DNA of 64,000 nucleotides from Pseudomonas saponiphila (GCF_900105185.1 NZ_FNTJ01000001.1:186001-250000), one strand, 5' to 3'; counted from the stretch's first letter, positions 48,980-58,708 are shown. The notes: generated by a model not told the origin, from the letters alone. Program-made: numbers and translations.

Positions 48980-51166
48980 TTAGGTGGCGCTGCTGGTGTC
49001 CTTGATCAAGTGCGCCGCCAGGGTCCGCAACGGGCCCAGTTGGCGGCAGATCAGTGCCAGTTGGGTCTGCACCAGGCGCTGGCCTTCGTCGATCTCATCC
49101 GGCATCTGCTCCAGCTCATTGGCCAGCGCTTCCTCGGCATCGCTGTGGATGGCGATCGGGGTCTTGTTGGACAGGCCCTGGGCGATTTCATCGATGCTCG
49201 CCGCCAGGCTGACGCCCGCGCCATTGATCAGCTGTTCGCGAACCTCGTCCGGGAGTCGGGTTTCCCGGTGTGCGCCCAGGCCCGACAGGTAGCTGAGCAG
49301 GGTGTGGGACAGCACCAGGAAGCGGAAGCCCACGTCGGCCTCCTTACGGAAATGCCCCGGCTCCATGAGCATGTTGGCCAGGGTGGTGGATAGCGCCGCG
49401 TCGGCGTTGTGGGCATTGCGCCGGGCCAGGCGGTAGGCCAGGTCGTCGCTCTTGCCGGCGGCGTACTGCTGCATGATCTGGCGCAGGTAGATGCTGTTGC
49501 AGGTCAGGGTGTTGGCCAGCACCTTGTTCAGGCGCCGGCCCTGCCAGTCCGGCAGGAACAGGAACACCGCCAGCCCGGCGATCAGGCTGCCCAGCAGGGT
49601 ATCGAACAGCCGCGGCAGAAACAGCCCGTAACCGTCGCCCACCTGGTTGAAGCAGAACAGCACCATCAGGGTGATCGCGGCGGTGGCCAGGGTGTAGCGG
49701 GTGGTGCGGTTGGTAAAGAACACCACCCCGGCGGCGATGGCGAACAACGACTGCACCAGGGGGCTGGGGAACAGGTCGAACAGCGCCCAGGCGATGGTCA
49801 GGCCGATGGCCGTGCCGACGATCCGCTGGCCCAGCTTGCGCCGGGTGGCGCCGTAGTTGGGCTGGCAGACGAACAGCGTGGTGAGGATGATCCAGTAGCC
49901 CTGGGACGGGTGGATCAAATGCACCATGCCGTAGCCGATGCTCAGCGCCAGGGGCAGGCGCAGGGCATGGCGAAACAGCAGCGAAGTCGGCGTCATCTGG
50001 GTGCGCAGGCGGGTCCAGACATCCTTGAGGTTGCGTGGCGAGCGATCCAGCAGGCTGCTGTCGGTGGCATCGGCCAGGGCGTCGGGGTTGCTCGCGTCGC
50101 TGAGCAGGCGATCGAGGGTGCCGAGGTTCGCCGCCAGGGCCCGCAGCGAGCGCAACAGCCCGCGCCAGGCCGGGTTGCTCTGGATCCGCAGGTGCTCCAG
50201 GGACGCGTCCAGGTCGCTCAGGGCCTCGGCGAAGCTGGCGTCATAGACGAATGGCTGGCGCAGCTGGATGGATTCCGCCAGCGCCCGGCAGGCCTTGCCC
50301 TGCTGGCGCAGCAGGCGCTGGCAGCGGAACAGCACGTCGCTGTGGAAGAACGCATCGGCCAGGGCGTTGTACGGGTAATGGGACGAACTGGCGCGTTCGT
50401 GGATGTCCTGGGCGAGGAAGTACAGCTTCAGGTAGCGACTGACCTTCGACCCCGGCCGGCCATTGCCGACCCGGTGCAGGATGATCTCCTTGGCCGCGTT
50501 GAGGGCCGCCACCACCTTGCCGTTCTGCTGGGCCAGCTCCAGGCGCCGGGCCTCCACATCCAGCTGGCGGATCGGCTCGAACAGCGACGACTTGAGCTTG
50601 AGGTAGAAACCCAGCTCGCGAAACAGCCGGGCCAGGCTCTGTTGCACCGGCTGGTTGGAAAACAGCGCCTGCCACAGCACCGAGAGCAGGCCGTACCAGG
50701 CGGCGCCGGCCACCAGCAGCACCGGCTCGTGCCAGAAATCGATCACCGCGCCGCCGCGCTGGTCGACGCCGATCATGGTGTAGACCGAGAGAATCAGGGT
50801 CGCCGAGGCAATGGCGCCATAACGCTCCCCCAGCGCCCCGAGCATGGTCAGGCCGAAGCTGGCCAGGGCCAGGGCGATGGCGAAGACCCAGGGGTAGGGG
50901 AACAGCAGCTCCACCGACAGCGCGGCAATGCTGAAGCACACCAGGGTCACGGCCAGGGCATTGAGCCGGCCTTGCCAGCTGTCGTCGGTTTCCGCCAGGG
51001 CGCTGGCGATGATGCCGAGGAACAGCGGGATCAGCAGGCCCATTTCATCCTGATACCAGCACAGCGCCATGCTGCCGGTCAGGGCGATGAACACCCGCAC
51101 GCTGTAGCTGAATTTATCCAGCGCCCAGAGGCGGCGCAGAGACTGACGAAAAGAGGTCGATGACAT
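48980..51166 (-). CDS. yccS: YccS/FUSC family inner-membrane protein
   Basis: A 728-residue protein of the YccS/YhfK group within the FUSC superfamily. Hydrophobic clusters occur in two places: residues about 25-150 and 400-530, each with about five or six spans, separated by and followed by soluble domains. This is the typical YccS layout. Related proteins are proposed aromatic-acid efflux or envelope components, but the function is unproven. The start MSSTSFRQSLRR has the family's short cytoplasmic N-terminus. No membrane fusion partner is next to it. Confidence 0.88.
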   Translation of the reverse strand: MSSTSFRQSLRRLWALDKFSYSVRVFIALTGSMALCWYQDEMGLLIPLFLGIIASALAETDDSWQGRLNALAVTLVCFSIAALSVELLFPYPWVFAIALALASFGLTMLGALGERYGAIASATLILSVYTMIGVDQRGGAVIDFWHEPVLLVAGAAWYGLLSVLWQALFSNQPVQQSLARLFRELGFYLKLKSSLFEPIRQLDVEARRLELAQQNGKVVAALNAAKEIILHRVGNGRPGSKVSRYLKLYFLAQDIHERASSSHYPYNALADAFFHSDVLFRCQRLLRQQGKACRALAESIQLRQPFVYDASFAEALSDLDASLEHLRIQSNPAWRGLLRSLRALAANLGTLDRLLSDASNPDALADATDSSLLDRSPRNLKDVWTRLRTQMTPTSLLFRHALRLPLALSIGYGMVHLIHPSQGYWIILTTLFVCQPNYGATRRKLGQRIVGTAIGLTIAWALFDLFPSPLVQSLFAIAAGVVFFTNRTTRYTLATAAITLMVLFCFNQVGDGYGLFLPRLFDTLLGSLIAGLAVFLFLPDWQGRRLNKVLANTLTCNSIYLRQIMQQYAAGKSDDLAYRLARRNAHNADAALSTTLANMLMEPGHFRKEADVGFRFLVLSHTLLSYLSGLGAHRETRLPDEVREQLINGAGVSLAASIDEIAQGLSNKTPIAIHSDAEEALANELEQMPDEIDEGQRLVQTQLALICRQLGPLRTLAAHLIKDTSSAT

Positions 51167-51325
51167 GGAGTGGGACAGGCCTTCCGGGGCGATGCAGCTA
51201 AATTGAGCCAGTATTGACGACGGCGCAATGCCGCCGTCACATCTGCCAGCAAATTCTGTTCCGTGAATGCCAGGCGTCGCCCGCTGTCATGCCCCACGGG
51301 CGTGCCGGCGAGAAATGCCGGCGCT

Positions 51326-51348
51326 TTCGCGAGCAAGCTCGCTCCTAC
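51326..51348. repeat. Single REP of the GCGAGC type
   Basis: One copy of the TTCGCGAGCAAGCTCGC palindrome in reverse orientation, just after the flavoprotein gene. Confidence 0.75.
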
Positions 51349-51364
51349 AGGGGAGGAGGTGGAA

Positions 51365-52543
51365 TCAGACGTATTGTGCTGCCGCGTAGCCCGAGGCCCA
51401 GGCCCACTGGAAGTTGAAGCCGCCCAGGTGGCCGGTGACGTCCAGCACTTCACCGATGAAATACAGCCCCGGGCTTTTCAGCGATTCCATGGTCTTGGAC
51501 GACACTTCGCGGGTGTCGACCCCGCCCAGGGTCACTTCGGCGGTGCGGTAGCCTTCGGTGCCCGCCGGCACCAGTTGCCAGTTGCCGAGTTTCTGCGCCA
51601 CGTCCGCCAGCTCCGCCGGGGTGTACTGCTTCATCGGCTTGGAGACGAACCAGTGCTCGGCCAGCAGGCCGGCCATCTTCTTGGTGAAGATCTCCCCCAG
51701 CAGGGTTTTCAGTTCGCTGTTGGGGCGCTCGGCCTGCTGCTGTTGCAACCAGCCCAGGGCATCGTGGTCCGGCAGCAGATTGATCTCGACGCTGTCGCCG
51801 GGCTGCCAATAGGACGAAATCTGCAGGATCGCCGGACCACTGAGGCCGCGGTGAGTGAAGAGGATGTTCTCGCGGAAGCTCTGCCCGTTGCAGCTCACCA
51901 GGCAGTCCACCGAGGTCCCCGACAGCTCGCCGCACAGCTCCTTGAGCTGGTCGGTGATGGTGAACGGCACCAGGCCGGCACGGGTTGGCAGCAGCTCGTG
52001 GCCGAACTGCCTGGCCACTTGATAACCGAAGCCGGTGGCGCCCAGGGTCGGGATCGACAGGCCGCCGGTGGCGATCACCAGGGACTGGCACTGCACCGCG
52101 CCCAGGGTGGTCTGCAGCAGGTAGCCGGACTCAAGCTTCTCGATCTGCTGGATCGAGGTGTCCAGGCGCAACTCGACTCCGACCTGGTCGCATTCGTCGA
52201 GCAGCATGCCGAGGATGTCGCTGGACTTGTTATCGCAGAACAGCTGGCCGAGCTTCTTCTCGTGGTAGGGCACGCCGTGCTTGGCCACCAGGCCGATGAA
52301 GTCCCACTGGGTGTAGCGGGCCAGGGCCGATTTGCAGAAATGCGGGTTCTGCGAAAGGAAGTTGGCGGGCTCGGTGTACATATTGGTGAAATTGCAGCGG
52401 CCACCGCCGGACATCAGGATCTTCTTGCCGGCCTTGTTGGCGTGGTCCAGCAGCAGTACTTCACGACCCCGGCCGGCCGCGGTCAGGGCGCACATCAGCC
52501 CGGCCGCTCCAGCGCCGATGATCACGACTTGGGTAGAACGCAA
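51365..52543 (-). CDS. NAD(P)/FAD-dependent oxidoreductase, HI0933/YhiN family
   Basis: A 392-residue flavoprotein. The FAD dinucleotide motif VVIIGAGAAGLMCAL begins near residue 6, followed by KAGKKILMSGGGRCNFTN, which is highly characteristic of the HI0933/YhiN (BaiN-like) family, and by FNFQWAWASGYAAAQYV at the C-terminus. The reaction is not known with certainty. The start is a TTG at 52543 with GAGGA seven bases upstream; a further six codons upstream also begin with TTG, and an ATG is absent. It lies about 40 bp behind dbpA on the same strand. Confidence 0.88.
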   Translation of the reverse strand: MRSTQVVIIGAGAAGLMCALTAAGRGREVLLLDHANKAGKKILMSGGGRCNFTNMYTEPANFLSQNPHFCKSALARYTQWDFIGLVAKHGVPYHEKKLGQLFCDNKSSDILGMLLDECDQVGVELRLDTSIQQIEKLESGYLLQTTLGAVQCQSLVIATGGLSIPTLGATGFGYQVARQFGHELLPTRAGLVPFTITDQLKELCGELSGTSVDCLVSCNGQSFRENILFTHRGLSGPAILQISSYWQPGDSVEINLLPDHDALGWLQQQQAERPNSELKTLLGEIFTKKMAGLLAEHWFVSKPMKQYTPAELADVAQKLGNWQLVPAGTEGYRTAEVTLGGVDTREVSSKTMESLKSPGLYFIGEVLDVTGHLGGFNFQWAWASGYAAAQYV

Positions 52544-52582
52544 AACGGTGTCCTCGCACAAATTTGTGTAGGGGCGGTGGGG

Positions 52583-53968
52583 TTAGAGGACGCGCACGCG
52601 CAGCGAGCGGCCCTTGATCTTGCCGTTGTTCAAACGCTGCAGCGCCTGCATGACCACGGTGCGTTCAACCGCCACATACGACTGGAAGTCGAAGATCGCA
52701 ATCTTGCCGACCTGGGCGCCAGGGATCCCGGCGTCGCCAGTCAGTGCACCGAGAATATCGCCCGGACGCACTTTGTCCTTGCGCCCGCCAGCGATGCACA
52801 GCGTGCTCATCGGTGGCTGCAGCGGGGCGCCGCCCTGGGACTTGAGGTTGTCGATCTGATCCCAGTTCAGCGGGGTTTTCTGCAGCTGTTCGATGGCTTG
52901 CGCGCGATGGGCTTCGGACGGAGCGACAAGGCTGACCGCGATACCTTTTTCGCCAGCGCGACCGGTACGGCCAACGCGGTGAATGTGGATTTCCGAATCG
53001 CGGGCCAGCTCGACGTTGATCACCATGTCCAGCGCATCGATGTCCAGGCCACGGGCGGCCACGTCGGTGGCGACCAGTACCGAGGTACTGCGGTTGGCGA
53101 ACATTGCCAGCACCTGATCGCGGTCACGCTGTTCCAGATCGCCGTGCAGGCCGACGGCGGAGATGCCTTTGGCGGTCAGGTGATCGACGGTTTCCTGCAC
53201 TTGCTGCTTGGTGAAGCAGAAAGCGACGCAGGAAGCCGGACGGAAGTGGTGCAGGACCTTGGTCACTGCGCTCATGCGTTCTTCCGGGGAAATCTCGTAG
53301 AAACGCTGTTCGATCTGCGTGTCGTCGTGGAACGCTTCGGCTTTCACCGTCTGCGGATCACGCATGAATTTCGACGCCAGTTGCTTGATGCCCACCGGGT
53401 ACGTGGCGGAGAACAGCAGGGTCTGCCGGCGCGACGGGGTCTGCTCGATGATGTCTTCGATGGCGTCGTAGAAACCCATGTCGAGCATGCGGTCGGCTTC
53501 GTCGAGGATCAGCGTGTTCAGGCCATCAAGCACTAGCGAACCCTTGCGCAGGTGTTGCTGGATACGCCCCGGGGTGCCGACGATGATGTGGGCGCCGTGT
53601 TCCAGGGAAGCGATCTGCGGGCCGAAGGACACGCCGCCGCACAGGGTCAGGACCTTGATGTTGTCTTCGGCGCGGGCCAGGCGACGGATTTCCTTGGCCA
53701 CCTGGTCGGCCAGTTCGCGGGTCGGGCAGATCACCAGGGCCTGGCAGCCGAAGTAGCGCGGATTGATCGGGTTCAGCAGGCCGATGCCGAAGGCTGCGGT
53801 CTTGCCGCTGCCGGTCTTGGCCTGGGCGATCAGGTCCATGCCCTTGAGGATCACCGGCAAGCTTTGCGCCTGGATCGGCGTCATCTGGGCATAACCGAGG
53901 GAGTCGAGGTTAGCCAGCATGGCGGGAGACAGGGGCAAAGTATTAAAAGCGGTGGCGATGGTGGTCAC
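52583..53968 (-). CDS. dbpA: ATP-dependent RNA helicase DbpA
   Basis: DbpA is a DEAD-box helicase specific to hairpin 92 of 23S rRNA in large-subunit assembly. The 461-residue protein shows AKTGSGKT at residues 50-57, PTREL, DEAD, SAT, ARGLDI and HRVGRTGRAG. The C-terminal domain (VRPGDILGALTGDAGIPGAQ, then IGKIAIFDFQSYVAVER-like) is the RNA-recognition domain typical of DbpA. The GTG at 53968 gives the family length; a TTG five codons upstream is an alternative. The flavoprotein gene follows. Confidence 0.93.
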   Translation of the reverse strand: MTTIATAFNTLPLSPAMLANLDSLGYAQMTPIQAQSLPVILKGMDLIAQAKTGSGKTAAFGIGLLNPINPRYFGCQALVICPTRELADQVAKEIRRLARAEDNIKVLTLCGGVSFGPQIASLEHGAHIIVGTPGRIQQHLRKGSLVLDGLNTLILDEADRMLDMGFYDAIEDIIEQTPSRRQTLLFSATYPVGIKQLASKFMRDPQTVKAEAFHDDTQIEQRFYEISPEERMSAVTKVLHHFRPASCVAFCFTKQQVQETVDHLTAKGISAVGLHGDLEQRDRDQVLAMFANRSTSVLVATDVAARGLDIDALDMVINVELARDSEIHIHRVGRTGRAGEKGIAVSLVAPSEAHRAQAIEQLQKTPLNWDQIDNLKSQGGAPLQPPMSTLCIAGGRKDKVRPGDILGALTGDAGIPGAQVGKIAIFDFQSYVAVERTVVMQALQRLNNGKIKGRSLRVRVL

Positions 53969-54064
53969 GGTACTGGCCTGCAAAACAAAATGTCGCGCAG
54001 TGTATCAGTCCCGCTCCCACAACCTGCAAATTCTGGACGAGCAACCGCGCAGGGGCGGTTCTGC

Positions 54065-54148
54065 GTAGGAGCTGGCTTGCCAGCGAACGGCGCTGCCGAA
54101 GATTGTGCACCCGCATGGCGGCCTCTTCGCCGGCAAGCCGGCTCCTAC
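54065..54148. repeat. REP inverted pair
   Basis: A forward REP (54065-54087) and a reverse REP (54126-54148) between the end of the MFS exporter gene and the start of dbpA, both on the minus strand. Confidence 0.85.
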
Positions 54149-54167
54149 GGAGGGAGGTGTGCGGGGC

Positions 54168-55598
54168 TCAGTGCTCGATGTGCTGTTCCTCGACCTTGCG
54201 TGCGCGGCGGCCATCGCTGGGCGACAGCTGGAGGAAGATCGCCGCCGCCAGCATCGCCATGATGCCCACGGTGAGGAAGGTCAGCTGGAAGGCCCCGAGC
54301 ACGGTGTCCACGCCGTCATTGCCCACTTGTGCAGTGAAACCACCTAGCAGCGCACCGGCACAGGCGACCCCGAGGCTCAGGGACAGTTGCGCCACCACCG
54401 ACAGCAGGCTGTTGCCGCTGCTGGCGGCGGCATCGTCGAGGTCGATCAGGGTCACGGTGTTCATGGCCGTGAACTGCAGCGAGTTGATCGCTCCCAGTAC
54501 CGCCAGCATGGCCAGCAGCAGCGGGTAGGGCGTCTGTTCGCTGACCAGCCCCATGCTCGCCAGCATCAGGCCCAGGGCCAGGGTGTTGCCGGTGAGCACG
54601 ATGCGGTAGCCCAGGCGCTCGATCAGTGGCCGGGCGATGGATTTGGCGAACATGGCCGCGGCCGCCAGGGGCAGCATGCTCATCCCCGCCTGGGACGGTG
54701 AATAGCCCAGGGCCACCTGCAGCAGCAGCGGCACCAGGAACGGCAGGGCGCCGCTGCCCAGGCGCGCGAACAGGTTGCCGAGGATGCCCACGGCAAAGGT
54801 TCGGACCTTGAACAGCGACGGGGCGAACAGCGGATTGTCGACATGTCCGGCCCGCAACCAGTAGGCCGCCAGGCAGGCCAGGCCGCCGAACAGCAACAAC
54901 ATCACCCGCAGGTGCGGCAAGTGCAGTTCACCCAGGCCTTCCATGGCGATGGTGATCAGCACCATCGCCGCGCCGAACAGCACGAAGCCCAGGCCGTCGA
55001 AGCGCGTGCGTTCGCTGCCCCGCAGATCGGGAATGAAGCGCCATACCGCGTAGCAGCCCACGGCGCCCACCGGCAGGTTGATCAGGAAAATCCAGTGCCA
55101 GGTCAGGTACTGCACCATCCAGCCGCCCATGGTCGGGCCGATCAACGGCCCCAGAAGCCCCGGAATGGTAATGAAGCCCATGATCCGTACCAGCTCCGAG
55201 CGCGGGTAGGCCCGCAGCACCACCAGCCGCCCCACCGGCAGCATCAGTGCCCCGCCCAGGCCCTGGATCACCCGGGCGCCGATCAGTTGGCTCAGGGTGT
55301 TGGACAGGGCGCACAGCAGCGAACCGACGCTGAACAGCAAGATGGCGCCGAAGAAGATCTTCTTGGTGCCGAAGCGGTCGGCGATCCAGCCCGAGGCCGG
55401 GATCAGCAGGGCCACGGTGAGCATGTAGGCGATGATCACCCCCTGCATGCGCAGCGGGTCCTCCGCCAGGTCCTGGGCCATGGCCGGCAGCGCGGTGTTG
55501 AGGATGGTGCCGTCCAGGGACTGCATGAAGAAGGCGATGGCCACTACCCAGGGCAGCCAGCGGGCAGTGGTGGCATCGAGCGGCGAGCGTTCGGGCAT
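54168..55598 (-). CDS. MFS transporter, DHA2 type (MdtD-like)
   Basis: A 476-residue inner-membrane MFS exporter with 13-14 hydrophobic segments. The DHA2 signatures are present: AIAFFMQSLDGTILNTALPA in segment 1, GWIADRFGTKKIFFGAI loop 2-3 (A motif), IQGLGGALMLPVGRL (motif C region) and LLGPLIGPTMGGWMVQYLTW. Such transporters export drugs or metabolites by proton exchange. The start at 55598 (MPERSPLDAT) is sensible; the upstream in-frame part comes from a REP. It follows the PmbA-like gene on the same strand across a REP pair. Confidence 0.9.
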   Translation of the reverse strand: MPERSPLDATTARWLPWVVAIAFFMQSLDGTILNTALPAMAQDLAEDPLRMQGVIIAYMLTVALLIPASGWIADRFGTKKIFFGAILLFSVGSLLCALSNTLSQLIGARVIQGLGGALMLPVGRLVVLRAYPRSELVRIMGFITIPGLLGPLIGPTMGGWMVQYLTWHWIFLINLPVGAVGCYAVWRFIPDLRGSERTRFDGLGFVLFGAAMVLITIAMEGLGELHLPHLRVMLLLFGGLACLAAYWLRAGHVDNPLFAPSLFKVRTFAVGILGNLFARLGSGALPFLVPLLLQVALGYSPSQAGMSMLPLAAAAMFAKSIARPLIERLGYRIVLTGNTLALGLMLASMGLVSEQTPYPLLLAMLAVLGAINSLQFTAMNTVTLIDLDDAAASSGNSLLSVVAQLSLSLGVACAGALLGGFTAQVGNDGVDTVLGAFQLTFLTVGIMAMLAAAIFLQLSPSDGRRARKVEEQHIEH

Positions 55599-55619
55599 GG
55601 GACCTCTATGTGAGTTCAG

Positions 55620-55699
55620 GTAGGAGCCGGCTTGCCGGCGAAGGGCGCGTTGCATTTGGGCCGGGGCGTTGCGTCGTTCGCTGGCAAGCCAGCTCCTAC
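55620..55699. repeat. REP inverted pair
   Basis: A forward REP (55620-55642) and a reverse REP (55677-55699) between the PmbA-like gene and the MFS gene, which are on the same strand. Confidence 0.88.
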
Positions 55700-55716
55700 A
55701 GCTTTGAGGGCAGTTC

Positions 55717-57054
55717 CTACAAGGTCAGGGTCAGGCGGCTGACCAGTGCTCCGGGCAGGTGCATCGAGGCGGTCTGACGCTGGCCGTAGGTACTGGCCGA
55801 CAGCAGCAGCTCCCGCTGTTCGGTCAGCGCTTCCAGTTGCGAACCCAGCAGGCTGTAGACGCTGTCGTCGAAACGCATGGTGCTGACCGGGGCCTGGATC
55901 TCGCCGTTTTCCACCCAGAAGGTGGCGAAGCGGGTCATGCCGGTCAGGCGCGCCGCCGGCAGGTCCGAGTAGTTCAGGTACCAGAGGTTGCTGATGTACA
56001 GGCCGGTGCCCAATTGCTTGAGGATCTCCTGCTGGGGCAATTGGCCCGCCGCCATGTTCAGCGCGCTGGGGTATTCGCCGCTGCCGGCGCCATTGCTGCT
56101 CAGGTCGTATTCGGCGGCGCTGCGGGAGTTGATCAAGCGCTCATTGGCCGCGCCCCGGGCGATCAGCGACAGGTCGCTGCGCGGGTAGCCTTCGTCGGAA
56201 AACGCCGGGCTCAGGGAGCCGCTGACCTGTTCGTCGAGGGCTATCAGCGGGCTCAGGGCGGCGTCGCCGGCATAGAGTTTCTGCAAGGGGCTGTGCTTGC
56301 TGGCAATCGATTGGGCCGAGAAGCCGCCCCAGGCCAGCATGCCCATGATTTCCTCCAGGGCCGCCGGAGCCAGGTAGGCCCGGTACTGCCCGGGCGCCAG
56401 GGTACGCAGCGGGCGGCCGAGGAACTCCAACTGCCGGCGGGCCTGATCGAAGCGCTGGGCGAAGGCGTCGCTGTCCCAGGCGTGTCCGGCATAGCTGGCC
56501 TTCACCGCTTCGCCGTTGGCGTGGAACAGGCTGAAGTCGAAATTGAAGCTATTGGCCTGGTGCCAGCCGAAAGCCCCGGCGGAGCTGGCGAAGCCGCGGC
56601 TGATGGGGCCGGCGGCGTAGATGCCCACCAGATCCAGGCCTGCCGCCGCGCGGCCGATCTGCGCCACCACCTGTTCGCTGCCGGGCAGCGGGTGTTCCTG
56701 TACGTGATGGGATTGCCACTGGCTGTGGTTGAGCATCAGGTAGGGGTCCGCCGGTAGTAACGGCAGGGTGTCCCGCAACTGTTGCAAGCCCTCGGCCAGG
56801 CGCTGGCGATCGACCTCGGGGTCATTGCTCAGGGTGATGTCCAGGTCGGCGTGACGGCCATCATCGATCAGCTTGAAACGCAGGCTGGCCTGTTGCACCT
56901 GCCCGGCCTGGCGCACCTTGGCGTGGTTGAAGCGGATGAACTCCGAGGCTTCGGCCGAGTAGCTGAGGGTGAACTGCTCCGGCGCCCTGATTGCCTCCTG
57001 CAGCCAGTGCACCAGATCCTTGAACTGCTGGGCCTGATTCATCGTCCTGGTCAT
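55717..57054 (-). CDS. PmbA/TldE-like protein
   Basis: A 445-residue TldE/PmbA-like protein, the non-catalytic partner of a TldD protease in the known E. coli complex. It lacks the HExxxH motif and shares the fold features LEEIMGMLAWGGFSAQS and the C-terminal TRFATFWVENGEIQAPV, typical of the TldD/PmbA superfamily (metalloprotease-modulator). The start at 57054 overlaps the tldD-like stop by four bases (ATGA), showing translational coupling; an ATG four codons later is also possible. The pair is probably distinct from the housekeeping TldD/PmbA. Confidence 0.82.
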   Translation of the reverse strand: MTRTMNQAQQFKDLVHWLQEAIRAPEQFTLSYSAEASEFIRFNHAKVRQAGQVQQASLRFKLIDDGRHADLDITLSNDPEVDRQRLAEGLQQLRDTLPLLPADPYLMLNHSQWQSHHVQEHPLPGSEQVVAQIGRAAAGLDLVGIYAAGPISRGFASSAGAFGWHQANSFNFDFSLFHANGEAVKASYAGHAWDSDAFAQRFDQARRQLEFLGRPLRTLAPGQYRAYLAPAALEEIMGMLAWGGFSAQSIASKHSPLQKLYAGDAALSPLIALDEQVSGSLSPAFSDEGYPRSDLSLIARGAANERLINSRSAAEYDLSSNGAGSGEYPSALNMAAGQLPQQEILKQLGTGLYISNLWYLNYSDLPAARLTGMTRFATFWVENGEIQAPVSTMRFDDSVYSLLGSQLEALTEQRELLLSASTYGQRQTASMHLPGALVSRLTLTL

Positions 57055-58496
57055 CAGGCGTCTCCTCCGAATACGTCAATCTTGCTGAACACGCAGGCCG
57101 GCGAAGCATGGCCGACGCGGATCACCTGGTTGGGCTCGCCCTTGCCGCAGTTGGGCGTGCCCAGGACCTGGAAGGTGCTGCGATCGCCCACCGCGCTGAG
57201 GTTGCGCCAGAACTGCGCGGAAATGCCCCGGTAGTTGGGGTTCTTGACCACGCCCTTGAGCTCGCCGTTTTCGATCAGTTGGCCCCATTCGCAGCCGAAC
57301 TGAAACTTGTTGCGCGCATCGTCGATGGACCAGGAGCGGTTGGTGGACATCAGGATGCCGTTTTCGATCTGGCCGATCAGGCGTTCCAGTGGCTGGTCGC
57401 CGGGTTCGACGTTGAGGTTGGCCATGCGGTCGATCGGTGCGCGGTTCCAACTGCTGGCGCGGCTGTTGGCAACGCCATCGAGGCCGCTGCGGTATTGCGA
57501 CAAGGCGCCGCCCAGGGGACGCACCAGCAGGCCCTCGCGAATCAGGAACTGCTTGCTCGCCGCGGTGCCGTCGTCGTCATGGCCGTAGCTGGCCAGCTCC
57601 TCGGGAATCTGTGGGTCGAAGGTCACGTTGAGCAGGGACGAGCCATATTGCAGGCGGCCGAAGTCTTCCTGTTTGACGAAGCTGGTGCCGGCGTAGTTGC
57701 GTTCGTCGCCGAGAATGCGGTCCAGCTCCAGGGGGTGGCCGATGGATTCGTGGATCTGCAGCATCATCTGGTCCGGCATCAGCAGCAGGTCCCGCTGGCC
57801 TTGCGGGGTGTTCGGCGCCAGCAGCAGTTGCAGGGCCTGGTCGGCCACCCGGGGCGCGGCCCCCAGCAGGCCGCAGCGGCTGATCACATCGCCGGCGCCC
57901 TGCTGGCCGAAATTCTCCCGTCCCAGGCTGCGGGTCTGGCTGTCGCTGCCGTCGTAGGCGGTCACGTCCAGGCCCGGGTAGACGAAACGCTGGGCCTGGC
58001 GCAGCTCGGCGCCGGCGCTGTTGAGGTAGATCTGCTCGACCTGGGTCACGCCGATGCCCACCTGCCAGTTCACCAGGCGTTCATCCTTGGGCACCGAGGC
58101 CGACTCGTCGCCCAGTAACTGGTAGCAATCGCTGAGGGACGGGAAAGCTTGCTCCAGGTTCGGCGACAGGTAGTCCGCACGGTGGCTGGACACCGGCTGC
58201 GCGCGCAGGTCCAGCAGGGCATGGGCGGCAATCACCCGGGCCTGTTGCTCGGCGCGGTCGAGGGCCGCTTGCAGGCCGCGCGGCGACAGGTCGTTGGTGG
58301 CGGCATAGGCTTCTACGCCACGTACCCGCACGGTCAGCATCGCCCCTTCGTCACGGCCCAGGCTCGGTGGTTCGGCAATGTTCTTGCGTACCGACAGGTA
58401 CTGGTTCGACTCGCGCACATAGCGCAGGGAAAAGAATTCGGCGCCCGTGCGCAAGGCAGCGAAGCGCTGCTTGAGCTGGGGGTGAAAGTCGAACAT
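57054..58496 (-). CDS. TldD-like metalloprotease
   Basis: A 480-residue TldD-type zinc protease. HESIGHPLELDRILG with HExxxH at residues 249-254 is the metal motif, and the C-terminal GTPNCGKGEPNQ supplies the conserved Cys. TldD/TldE heterodimers trim unstructured peptides through a narrow channel. It is translationally coupled to the PmbA-like gene. Genome context (exporter downstream, no housekeeping partners such as yhdP) suggests a paralogous pair with an unknown peptide substrate. AAGGAGGTCC precedes the ATG. Confidence 0.88.
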   Translation of the reverse strand: MFDFHPQLKQRFAALRTGAEFFSLRYVRESNQYLSVRKNIAEPPSLGRDEGAMLTVRVRGVEAYAATNDLSPRGLQAALDRAEQQARVIAAHALLDLRAQPVSSHRADYLSPNLEQAFPSLSDCYQLLGDESASVPKDERLVNWQVGIGVTQVEQIYLNSAGAELRQAQRFVYPGLDVTAYDGSDSQTRSLGRENFGQQGAGDVISRCGLLGAAPRVADQALQLLLAPNTPQGQRDLLLMPDQMMLQIHESIGHPLELDRILGDERNYAGTSFVKQEDFGRLQYGSSLLNVTFDPQIPEELASYGHDDDGTAASKQFLIREGLLVRPLGGALSQYRSGLDGVANSRASSWNRAPIDRMANLNVEPGDQPLERLIGQIENGILMSTNRSWSIDDARNKFQFGCEWGQLIENGELKGVVKNPNYRGISAQFWRNLSAVGDRSTFQVLGTPNCGKGEPNQVIRVGHASPACVFSKIDVFGGDA

Positions 58497-58535
58497 GGGG
58501 ACCTCCTTGTGAGGCGCGCGAGCGGGCTGGCGCGT

Positions 58536-58558
58536 TTCGCCAGCAAGCCGGCTTCTAC
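58536..58558. repeat. Single diverged REP, reverse orientation
   Basis: TTCGCCAGCAAGCCGGC... with one mismatch in the tail (TTCTAC), upstream of the tldD-like gene. Confidence 0.7.
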
Positions 58559-58674
58559 AGGTGTAGAGGCTGATGGGCTCTGGGGCGAAGGGGATGTGCA
58601 AGTTGCAGAACTGTAGCCGCTGCCGAAGGCTGCGATCAAGGATGTCGTTCGGGGGGAGGCGGGGAAGTGAAGAA

Positions 58675-58701
58675 GGACGCCGACCCTTGCGGTCGGCGTC
58701 C
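58675..58701 (-). terminator. Terminator after betA
   Basis: An 11-bp GC-rich stem GGACGCCGACC around CTTGC. On the minus strand it is followed by TTCTTC, a modest T-tract, 7 bp past the betA stop. Confidence 0.7.
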
Positions 58702-58708
58702 GTGTCGC

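Noticed and set aside
49409..51163. A 584-codon open frame antisense to the YccS-type gene
   Set aside because: Shadow of a real gene: Gln, Gly and Ala-rich composition without domain features, no ribosome binding site.
51263..53536. A 757-codon open frame antisense to the flavoprotein gene and dbpA
   Set aside because: It spans two well-supported genes and their gap; composition is typical for GC-rich antisense frames.
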